DNA of 64,000 nucleotides. Origin: Kineococcus aurantiacus (GTDB taxonomy: Bacteria; Actinomycetota; Actinomycetes; Actinomycetales; Kineococcaceae). Where the stretch lies: positions 4,402,001-4,466,000 of the forward strand of contig NZ_JACCBB010000001.1 of NCBI RefSeq assembly GCF_013409345.1. Reading direction: 5' to 3'. The notes beneath the pieces are model-generated. The model was given only the letters and a program-made list of their open reading frames with translations. It searched no databases and was not told where the DNA came from. Positions 40,358-48,315 of this stretch are shown here, piece after piece. Positions within the stretch are counted from its first letter, which is position 1; every line of letters begins with the position of its first letter. A program made the translations under genes and the position numbers.

Positions 40358-42849
40358 CCGACCGCCGGCAACTGCTGCAGCAGCACAGCACCCTCAACGG
40401 CATCGACCACGCCGAGCCGGTGCCGCCGGTGGGTGACGGGCCGGCCACCGAGGTGCGGGTCACGTTCGTCAACCCGCTCGCCGTGACGCCGACGCCCGGG
40501 CAGGTCCGGGTCGACGGCGGGGACCGGATCCCCACCCTCGGCGTCACCGCGGTCGAGCCGACGGAGGACCCCCGCACCGCCCTCGTCCGCCTCGCCCGTG
40601 CCGGGGACCGCTCGACGTACACCCTGCGCCTGGTCGCCTCGCCGCTCGACGACACCCCGCCGCCGTGGGTCGACCCCGTCCTGGCGTCGGTCTCGGTCGC
40701 GCTGCACCTGGCGTGCCTCACCGGCTGCCAGGATGCGCCCGCCTGCGTCCCGGAGCCGCCTGCCGAGCCCCGGCTGGACTACCTCGCCCGGGACTGGGAG
40801 AGCCTGCGGGCGGTGCTGCTCGACCGCCTGGCCGTCCTGCAACCGCAGTGGACCACCCGCAACCCCGCCGACGTCCGCACGACCCTCGTCGAGCTGCTGG
40901 CCGAGCTGGGTGACCGGGCCGCCTACCAGCAGGACGTCGTCGCCACCGAGGCGTACCTGGGCACCGCCCGACGCCGGATCTCGGTGCGACGGCACGCCCG
41001 CCTCGTCGGCTACCGGATGAGCGACGGGACGAACGCCCGCACCTGGGTGCGGCTGATCGTGCCGGCCGACGTCGCGCCGATCCGCGGCGGCACCGTCGAG
41101 GTGCTGCCGGCAGGTACCCGCTTCCTCACCGGCACCCCGGACGCCCCCACGTCCGTCGAGCTCGGCGCCGCTGCCGACCACCGGGCGCGCCTCGGCGGCG
41201 CGCTGGAGTTCCGCGCGATGACCGGGCTCGCGGTGGTCGCCGGCGCGCACACCGCGATGCGGTTCCACACCTGGTCGGGGTCCCGGCCGTGCCTGCCGGC
41301 CGGCTGCACCGCCGCGACGCTGACCGGGCACCTGCCCGATCTGGCGCCCGGCCAGGTGCTCGTCCTGGCCGAGCACCGCGATGCCGGCGGCCCGCGGCAC
41401 ACCCGCGAGGACGCCGACCCCGCGCGCCGGCAGGCCGTCCGGCTCACCGGCGTCGTCGCGTCGCGCGGCGGCGCCCCGCTCACCGACCCGCTGACCGGGG
41501 AGACCATCACTGAGATCACCTGGCACCCCGGGGACGCGCTGACCTCCCCCTTCGTCGTCGCCGGGGAGCGGCTGGCCGACGACGGCGGCGTCGAGCCCTA
41601 CGACGACGGCGCCCTGGCCTTCGGCAACGTCGTCCTCGCCGACCACGGGAGCGAGCGGCGGGTGGTCCTGGGACCGGTACCCGCGCAGGGGCCGGTGCGG
41701 TTCGCCCTGCCGCCACCGGGACCGCTGACCCAGGTGGCGCGGCGAGTCGTGACCACCCCCACGGGCCGGCGCGTCGAGCAGCCCTTCGACCCGGACGGGC
41801 CGGCCGCCGACGCGCTCACCGGGGACCCTCGCCTGGCCCTGCCGGACGTCGTCGTCGACGGGGAACGGTCTCTGCCGTGGACCGTCACGTGGGACCTGCT
41901 GTCCAGCGGCACGCAGCGCCACGTCGTCGTCGAGGTCGACGACGACGGCATGGGCCGTCTGCGCTTCGGCCGCACGGACGACGGGCTGCCCCCCGGCGGG
42001 CGCCCGCCGGACCCCGGGCACCGCTTCGACGTCACCTTCCGCACCGGCAACGGGGTGGTCGGGAACGTGGGCGCCGGCGCGATCCGCACGCTCCTGGACG
42101 ACGGCAGCGCCAGCGCGACCCTGCGGGCGGAGCTCGGCCGGTGCCGGGTGGAGAACCCGCTGCCGGCGGTCGGCGGCACGGAGCCGGAGACGATCGAGGA
42201 GGTCCGCCAGCGGGCGCCGTTCGCGGTGCGCGTGCAGGAGCGGGCGGTCACGGCCACCGACTACGCCGACCGGGCGGCGACGTACCGCTTGGGCGGTCAC
42301 CCCGCCGTGCAGCGGGCGACCGCTACCGTCCGGTGGACCGGGAGCTGGCACGCGGTGGTGGTCGCCGTCGACCCGGCCGGCGGGACGGTGCCGGACGACG
42401 CCTTCCTGGCCGGGGTGGCCGAGCACCTCGACGTCGTCCGGATGGCCGGTCACGAGGTGCGAGTCGTCGCAGCGCAGTACGCCGCCCTGGAGGTGAGCCT
42501 CGCGCTCCACGTGGATCCCGAGCACCGACGTGACCTGGTCAGCGCAGCCGTGCTCGCCCTGGTGTCCGCTCGCCGCCTACCCGACGGCCGGCTCGGGCTG
42601 TTCCACCCCGACCGGCTCACGTTCGGGACCTCCGTCTACCTCGGACCCCTCCTCGCCGCCGTGCAGGCGGTCCCCGGTGTCGCCCGGGTCGAGGCCACGC
42701 GCTTCTCGCGCTACCGCCAACCCGGAACCGACGCGCGCGCGGCCGGGCGCATCGAGATCGGGCCGTACGAGATCGCCCGCCTGGACGACGACCCGAACCA
42801 CCCCGAGCGCGGCCGGTTCGTGCTCGAGGAACCGGTGGGTGGACGATGA
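40354..42849 (+). CDS. baseplate J-like wedge protein (Afp11-like)
   Basis: An 831-residue baseplate component. RLDYLARDWESLRAVLLDRL, RTTLVELLAELGDRAAYQQD and TARRRISVRRHARLVGYRMS form the eCIS baseplate J N-terminal region. The C-terminal part VRQRAPFAVRVQERAVTATD followed by YADRAATYRLGG is the gpJ/gp6 core. A cysteine cluster (ACLTGCQDAPAC) stands at about residues 125-137. With the next gene it builds the wedge heterodimers around the hub. GTG start, overlapping its neighbours by four bases. Confidence 0.88.
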   Translation: MTDRRQLLQQHSTLNGIDHAEPVPPVGDGPATEVRVTFVNPLAVTPTPGQVRVDGGDRIPTLGVTAVEPTEDPRTALVRLARAGDRSTYTLRLVASPLDDTPPPWVDPVLASVSVALHLACLTGCQDAPACVPEPPAEPRLDYLARDWESLRAVLLDRLAVLQPQWTTRNPADVRTTLVELLAELGDRAAYQQDVVATEAYLGTARRRISVRRHARLVGYRMSDGTNARTWVRLIVPADVAPIRGGTVEVLPAGTRFLTGTPDAPTSVELGAAADHRARLGGALEFRAMTGLAVVAGAHTAMRFHTWSGSRPCLPAGCTAATLTGHLPDLAPGQVLVLAEHRDAGGPRHTREDADPARRQAVRLTGVVASRGGAPLTDPLTGETITEITWHPGDALTSPFVVAGERLADDGGVEPYDDGALAFGNVVLADHGSERRVVLGPVPAQGPVRFALPPPGPLTQVARRVVTTPTGRRVEQPFDPDGPAADALTGDPRLALPDVVVDGERSLPWTVTWDLLSSGTQRHVVVEVDDDGMGRLRFGRTDDGLPPGGRPPDPGHRFDVTFRTGNGVVGNVGAGAIRTLLDDGSASATLRAELGRCRVENPLPAVGGTEPETIEEVRQRAPFAVRVQERAVTATDYADRAATYRLGGHPAVQRATATVRWTGSWHAVVVAVDPAGGTVPDDAFLAGVAEHLDVVRMAGHEVRVVAAQYAALEVSLALHVDPEHRRDLVSAAVLALVSARRLPDGRLGLFHPDRLTFGTSVYLGPLLAAVQAVPGVARVEATRFSRYRQPGTDARAAGRIEIGPYEIARLDDDPNHPERGRFVLEEPVGGR

Positions 42850-45551
42850 CCTGCACCCACGACGCCGGTGCCTGCCGCTGCGGGGCGCGCCCCACGACGC
42901 CGCTGCCGGTGGCGAACGACCCGGGCCAGCCCGCCCTCCGGCGACGGGTGGCGACGCACGCCACCGCGAAGGCCGGCATGCTGCGCGGCCTGAGCAGTCC
43001 TGGACGGCCAGCCCTGCGCCGGCTCACCGCCCGCACCGACGACGACTTCGCGATCGCGCTGATCGACGCCGCCGCCGTCGTGGCCGACGTGCTCACCTTC
43101 TACACCGAGGCCTGCGCCAACGAGCACTACCTGCGGACCGCCACCGAGCACCGGTCCGCCACCGAGCTGGCGCGGCTGCTCGGCTACCAGCCCCGGCCCG
43201 CCTTGGCTCCGACCGCCGACCTCGCGTTCACGCTCGACCCCACGCCCGGAGCACCGACGCAGTCGCTCGTCCCGGCGGGCACCGCGGTGCAGAGCAGCCC
43301 CGACCCGGGGCAGGCGCCGGCGGTGTACGAGACGCTGGAGGACCTCACCGCCCGCGCCGCGTGGAGCGCGCTGCGGCCGCGCGCCCGGCGCCCGCACCCG
43401 GAGGAGCCCGGGACCACGCTGGCGCTGGCGGGCGCCGTACCGGCCGCCGTCGGCGACGGGGTGCTGCACTGCACGGCGACCGCCACCGGGACCGCCGTCG
43501 CTTTCGGGGTTGTGACCGCGGTGACCGCCGTGGCCGCCGTCCCGGACCTGCCCGGACGGCCCGGTGCGCCGGCCCGCACCGACGTGACGCTGGCGCTCGT
43601 ACCGACGTCGGTGGCCGACTCGCCCGGGGACGCCGGACCGCGGCCCGCCCGACCCGGGACGGTCGGCACGTCGATGAGCTGGCTGGGCGGCAGGACCATC
43701 TCCGCTGCCGACCTGGACTCCGCGCTCCTCGCGCGCTCGCTGGCGCCGGACGACGTCGAGGGCCCCCTTGACGCCATCACCCCGACGCGCGCCACCGTGA
43801 TCCTCCTGCGGGGGCGACGCGCCGTGTTCGGCAGCCAGGCGCCGTCGTCGACGTCGTTGGCGGACGCCGTCGCGACAGAGGTCGCCGCCATGACGGGGGT
43901 GCACGACGAGGTCAGGAAGTGGGCCATGTCGCGCACGCTCCCCTGGGCGACCGCCACGCTCGCGACCCCGCCCGCCGGCACCAGGGGCGACGTCTTCCTC
44001 GACGGCGCCGCGCCCGCCGTCGCCGTCGGCTCCGTCGTGGTGTTCCGCGCCGGGGACCAGTGGGGCGCCTACCCGATCACCGCGTCCGGGCAGCAGTCCG
44101 TCGCGCTGGGGGCGACCGTCGGCCGGGCGACCCGGATCCGGGTGGCCCCGACCACCGGCCTGGACGCGTTCGGCTGGCGTTCGACGACCGCGTACACCGA
44201 GCCCGAACGAGTGGCGCTGGCCGACGTGCCCGCGCCCGACGAGCTCGGGACCGCGACGATCGAGCTCGACGGTCTGCACCTGGGGCTGCGGCCGGGCCGG
44301 CGGGTGGTCGTCACCGGCCACGGGGTCGGGGACCCCGGCCGCACCCGCGCCTGGACCACCACGCTGAGCGCCGTCGTCCACGACTTCCGGTCGGCACCGA
44401 CCACCACCGTGACCCTGGCCCAGGCGCTCCCGGTCGCCCTCCACCGGCCGTCGACGACGATCCACGGCAACGTCGTGACCGCGAGCATGGGCGAGACCCG
44501 CTCGGAGGTCCTCGGCAGCGGCGACGCCCGGCTGCCGTTCCAGTCCTTCCGGTTGCGCCAGCCGCCGCTGACCCACCTCAGCGCGAGCACCGCCGAGGGC
44601 CTGCTCGCCGCGCTGACCGTCCGGGTCGACGGAGTGCGGTGGGACCCGGTGGAGTCGTTCACCGGCGCCGCGCCGGACGCGCGGGTGTACGTGGTCCGCC
44701 GGCACGGCGACGAGACGGTCGTGCAGTTCGGTGACGGCGTCACAGGCGCCCGGCTGCCCACGGGCGCGGCGAACGTGCGCGCCGTGTACCGGTCCGGCAG
44801 CGGGCTGACCGGCCGGGTGCGCGCCGGTCAGCTGTCCCTGCTGGCCGCCCGGCCGGCCGGCGTCACGGCCGTCACCAACCCGGCGCCGTCCGTGGGCGGC
44901 GACGACGCCGAGTCCGTGGCGTCCGTCCGGGTCAGCGCACCCCTGCGGGTGACCACCCTCGGCCGGGTCGTGTCCCTGGCGGACTACGCCCTGTACGCCC
45001 GGGCGTTCCCCGGCGTCGCGAAGGCCCAGGGCGTGTGGGCCCGAGCCGCCCGCCACCGCGGCGTGCTGCTCACCGTCGCGGGCCGGCGGGGGGAGGTGCT
45101 GACGGCCTCCGAGGGCGTCGGCGCGAGCTTGGTGGGGGCGTTGCGGCAGGTGGCCGACCCGCTGGTCCCGTTCGCGCTGGTGCCCCACGTGCCCCAGTCC
45201 TTCCGGGTCGCCGCGGCGGTGCGCACCGACCCGGCGCGGGTGCGGGCCGACGTGCTGGACGCCGCCGCCGACCGGCTCCGCACGGCGTTCGCCTTCGAGG
45301 CCCGGGACCTGGGCCGGCCGGTGACGGCGAGCGAGGTGCTCGCGCAGATCCACGCGGTCCCCGGCGTGGTGGCCGCCACGCTCACCGCGCTGTGGGTGCC
45401 CGGCTCCCTCGACGCCACGCCGCCCGCGGGGCCACCCCCCACGGTGCTGACGGCCCGGTCCCCGCGGCCGGGCGCCGCCCTCGACACACCCCTCGGCGCC
45501 GCGCTCCTGGTCCTCGACGCCGCGCCGCCGACCTGGGAGGTCCTGCCGTGA
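42846..45551 (+). CDS. second large baseplate wedge protein (Afp12-like)
   Basis: A 901-residue paralogue-type baseplate protein. The N-terminus is unusual: MTCTHDAGACRCG, a Cys/His cluster that could bind zinc. Then come RLTARTDDDFAIALIDAAAV, VVADVLTFYTEACANEHYLR, TATEHRSATELARLLGYQPR, and near the end VSAPLRVTTLGRVVSLADYA with LYARAFPGVAKAQ, the gpJ-like C-terminal core. This pairing with the gene upstream mirrors Afp11/Afp12. ATGA overlap at the start, GTGA at the end. Confidence 0.85.
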   Translation: MTCTHDAGACRCGARPTTPLPVANDPGQPALRRRVATHATAKAGMLRGLSSPGRPALRRLTARTDDDFAIALIDAAAVVADVLTFYTEACANEHYLRTATEHRSATELARLLGYQPRPALAPTADLAFTLDPTPGAPTQSLVPAGTAVQSSPDPGQAPAVYETLEDLTARAAWSALRPRARRPHPEEPGTTLALAGAVPAAVGDGVLHCTATATGTAVAFGVVTAVTAVAAVPDLPGRPGAPARTDVTLALVPTSVADSPGDAGPRPARPGTVGTSMSWLGGRTISAADLDSALLARSLAPDDVEGPLDAITPTRATVILLRGRRAVFGSQAPSSTSLADAVATEVAAMTGVHDEVRKWAMSRTLPWATATLATPPAGTRGDVFLDGAAPAVAVGSVVVFRAGDQWGAYPITASGQQSVALGATVGRATRIRVAPTTGLDAFGWRSTTAYTEPERVALADVPAPDELGTATIELDGLHLGLRPGRRVVVTGHGVGDPGRTRAWTTTLSAVVHDFRSAPTTTVTLAQALPVALHRPSTTIHGNVVTASMGETRSEVLGSGDARLPFQSFRLRQPPLTHLSASTAEGLLAALTVRVDGVRWDPVESFTGAAPDARVYVVRRHGDETVVQFGDGVTGARLPTGAANVRAVYRSGSGLTGRVRAGQLSLLAARPAGVTAVTNPAPSVGGDDAESVASVRVSAPLRVTTLGRVVSLADYALYARAFPGVAKAQGVWARAARHRGVLLTVAGRRGEVLTASEGVGASLVGALRQVADPLVPFALVPHVPQSFRVAAAVRTDPARVRADVLDAAADRLRTAFAFEARDLGRPVTASEVLAQIHAVPGVVAATLTALWVPGSLDATPPAGPPPTVLTARSPRPGAALDTPLGAALLVLDAAPPTWEVLP

Positions 45552-48235
45552 CCCAGCTGCCCGTCCCGCCGTCCGTGCCGGCGACCCCCGGCGGCCCCGT
45601 GGGGTCGGAACCGGCCCGCACCGGCGGGCGCGGCACCGCGTTCGGCCTGCTGCCCGCGGTGTATCGGGAGCGGGACGCCCAGCCCGACGGCGGCGCGGGG
45701 TTCCTGCGCGAGCTGGTCGGCCTCGTCGAGGACGAGCTCGCCCTCGTCCACGACGACATCGACCAGCTGTACGAGGACCTGTTCGTCGAGACGTGCGCGG
45801 CGTGGGTCCTGCCGTACCTCGGCGACCTCGTCGCCGTCACCCCCGGTGCGCCGCTCGACCGCGGCGTGGTCCTGACCCGGGGTGCCGTCGCGGACGCGAT
45901 CCCCCTGCGACGCCGCAAGGGCACGGCGTCCGCGCTGGCCGACCTCGCGCACGACCTGACGGGCTGGCCGGCGCGCGCGGTGGAGGTGTTCGAGCACCTG
46001 GCGGTCACCCGGTCGGTCCGCCTGCCCGAACGGCCGCAGCTGACCGCGGGGCGCAAGCGCGGGCGGACGGCGGACCTGCGGTCCGCGCTCGAGGCGGAGC
46101 AGGCGCTGCGACGCGGCAGCACGCCCGAGGTGCGCCGGATCGGCTCGGGACGCGGACGGTACGGCGTCCGCAACGTCGCCGTCCTGGTCTGGCGCGACGT
46201 GCGCCTCCCACGCACTTGGGTGGACGCCGCCGCTGTCGACGACCGGCGGTTCCGGTTCAGCCCGCTCGGCGTGGACGGGCCGCTGGCGACGACGCCCCGG
46301 ACCGGCGTCGGGACGGCCGGCGGCGGCCGCCTGACCCGGCGTGCGGTGGCCGCCGAGCCGGGGGTGTTCCTCGGCACCGACGTGCTCGTCCGGCCGGCCG
46401 GAGCTGTCGACCCGGTCGCCGTCGGTGACGTCGTGGTGTGCGACCTCGGCGACGCGGCGGCCGGTGGCTGGTCCAACGTCGCGCGGCTGCCCGCGACCGC
46501 CGTCGGCATCGACCCCGAGCGCGGCCGACTGGCGTTCGGCAGTGCTCAGCCGGCCCCGCCCCGGGTGACGTTCACCACCACCGCGCCGTCCGACGTCGGG
46601 GGCAGCGAGCTGGCCGACCCGCCCGACCTGGACGCGCCCCGGGTCACCACCGTTGGGCGCGCGGGGACCGGCGCGGCCGCGACCTCGGTCGCCGGTGGTC
46701 TCGCCGCCTCCGGCGGCGTCGGCGTGGTCGAGGTCGAGGACAGCGGCACCTACGACGGCGACCTCACCGTCGCCGTCCCCCCGCGGACCCTGCTCGCCGT
46801 CACCAGCGCCCGCGGGGCGCACCCGCTCGTCCGGCTGGCGTCCGGCTGGGTGCTGGACGCGGGTGAGGGCAGCGTCGTCGTCCTCGACGGGCTCACGATC
46901 GGCGGGGGGCCGGTCGTGGTCCGCGGCCGGCCGGACCGGGTGGAGATCTCGCGGTGCACCCTCGTGCCCGGGTACCGGCTGACGGCGGACGCCGAGGCCG
47001 TGCCGCCGGTCGGGCCCTCGCTGGTGCTCGCGGTCGACAGCGACTGGCAGACGGAGGTGACGGTGCGCGAATGCGTGACCGGGCCGCTGCACGTCCCGGC
47101 CGACGGCAACACGCTGACGGTCACGGACAGCGTCGTCGACGCCGTGGGACGCGACGGGGTGCCAGCGGGCACTGCACCCCCCGGCGCGCGCGTCGTCCCG
47201 GTGGTCCGCTCCTCCACGCCCCTGGGGGCGCTCCCCCTCCCGACGGGTCCGCCACGCCTCGCCGTTCGACTGGGCGGCGACGCGCCGATCGTCGTGGCGC
47301 TGCCCGGACCGCCGACCGACGCCGCCACCGCCGCTGCCGACCTGGACGCGGCCCTGACCGGCACCGGTGCCCGGGCGGTGGTCGCGCGGGGCCGGGTCGT
47401 CGTGGTCGGGGACGGGCGCCCGGTGGCGGTCGAGACCACACCGGGGGAGGACCTCGCAGCGGTGCTCGGGCTCGTCGGCCCGGGGTCGACCGCCCGCGCC
47501 GTCCTGGGGGAGCACGCCGACGTGCCGGCGGCCGCCGGGGGCGGGACGGTGACCGTGACCACCAGCTCGGGGGACAGGCGGGTGACCGTCGCTGCCGGCG
47601 CGGTGGACGCCACCGGCCTCGCCGGCCTCCTGGAGGCGGGTCTCGACGTCGTCGCCGACCTCGCCGGGACGGCCGTCGTCGCGCTCGGGGACCGGCTCCT
47701 GGTCCTCCCGACGTCACCGCAGGCGCTGACGGTCACGGTCACCGCGGACGACCGCGCCACCGCCCACGCCCTCGGCCTGGTCTCGCCGCGTCCCGCCGTG
47801 GCCGCGGACGCCGCGGGCACGCCGTCCGCGGCGCTGACCCTCGACCGGTGCACCGTCCTGGGCCAGGTCACCGCGGAGTCGCTCACCGTCATCGACTCGA
47901 TCGTCACCGGGCCTCTGCGGGCCGAGCGTCGCCAGGTCGGGTGCGTGCGCCACTCGTGGGTCGCCCCGGGCAGCGCGACACCGGCCCGGGACCACTGCCG
48001 CTCGGAGGGCCCCGAGACGCCGCCGCCCCGCTTCGTCTCCCGCCGGTACGCGACCCCCGGGTACGGGCGGCTGCGACGGGCCGGCGCCACGGCTCTCGTG
48101 CGCGGGGCCTCGGACGGGTACGAGATGGGCGCTCACGCGCGGTTGGGGCAGACGCAGCGCGACGACAACCTCCGGCGGGGCATCGCGGAGTCCCTCCGGT
48201 TCGGCCTCGAGGCGGGCGTGCTCGATGCCGACTGA
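45548..48235 (+). CDS. tail protein I-like baseplate/peripheral protein
   Basis: An 895-residue protein. The N-terminal 110 residues resemble phage tail protein I: FGLLPAVYRERDAQPDGGAG, FLRELVGLVEDELALVHDDI, WVLPYLGDLV. These are followed by RRRKGTASALADLAHDLTGW. The middle and C-terminal parts are beta-rich with strand repeats (VVVLDGLTIGGGPVVVRGRP, LTVTDSVVDAVG, LTVIDSIVTG), suggesting a beta-helix. The last 40 residues end HARLGQTQRDDNLRRGIAES, a helix seen at the end of such eCIS proteins. It would link the baseplate wedge to the fibre encoded next. The overlap with the previous gene is GTGA. Confidence 0.78.
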   Translation: MTQLPVPPSVPATPGGPVGSEPARTGGRGTAFGLLPAVYRERDAQPDGGAGFLRELVGLVEDELALVHDDIDQLYEDLFVETCAAWVLPYLGDLVAVTPGAPLDRGVVLTRGAVADAIPLRRRKGTASALADLAHDLTGWPARAVEVFEHLAVTRSVRLPERPQLTAGRKRGRTADLRSALEAEQALRRGSTPEVRRIGSGRGRYGVRNVAVLVWRDVRLPRTWVDAAAVDDRRFRFSPLGVDGPLATTPRTGVGTAGGGRLTRRAVAAEPGVFLGTDVLVRPAGAVDPVAVGDVVVCDLGDAAAGGWSNVARLPATAVGIDPERGRLAFGSAQPAPPRVTFTTTAPSDVGGSELADPPDLDAPRVTTVGRAGTGAAATSVAGGLAASGGVGVVEVEDSGTYDGDLTVAVPPRTLLAVTSARGAHPLVRLASGWVLDAGEGSVVVLDGLTIGGGPVVVRGRPDRVEISRCTLVPGYRLTADAEAVPPVGPSLVLAVDSDWQTEVTVRECVTGPLHVPADGNTLTVTDSVVDAVGRDGVPAGTAPPGARVVPVVRSSTPLGALPLPTGPPRLAVRLGGDAPIVVALPGPPTDAATAAADLDAALTGTGARAVVARGRVVVVGDGRPVAVETTPGEDLAAVLGLVGPGSTARAVLGEHADVPAAAGGGTVTVTTSSGDRRVTVAAGAVDATGLAGLLEAGLDVVADLAGTAVVALGDRLLVLPTSPQALTVTVTADDRATAHALGLVSPRPAVAADAAGTPSAALTLDRCTVLGQVTAESLTVIDSIVTGPLRAERRQVGCVRHSWVAPGSATPARDHCRSEGPETPPPRFVSRRYATPGYGRLRRAGATALVRGASDGYEMGAHARLGQTQRDDNLRRGIAESLRFGLEAGVLDAD

Positions 48236-48315
48236 CACGCCCCGACCGGGCACCCGCACCCCGGTGCGCGACCAGCGGCGGACGGCGGCGGGCCGCCCGC
48301 GGAGGAGGAGAGGTC

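Noticed and set aside
24057-45551. Type VI secretion system
   Set aside because: No TssJ/L/M membrane complex, no ClpV and no TssB/C pair; the sheath is a single phage-type protein.
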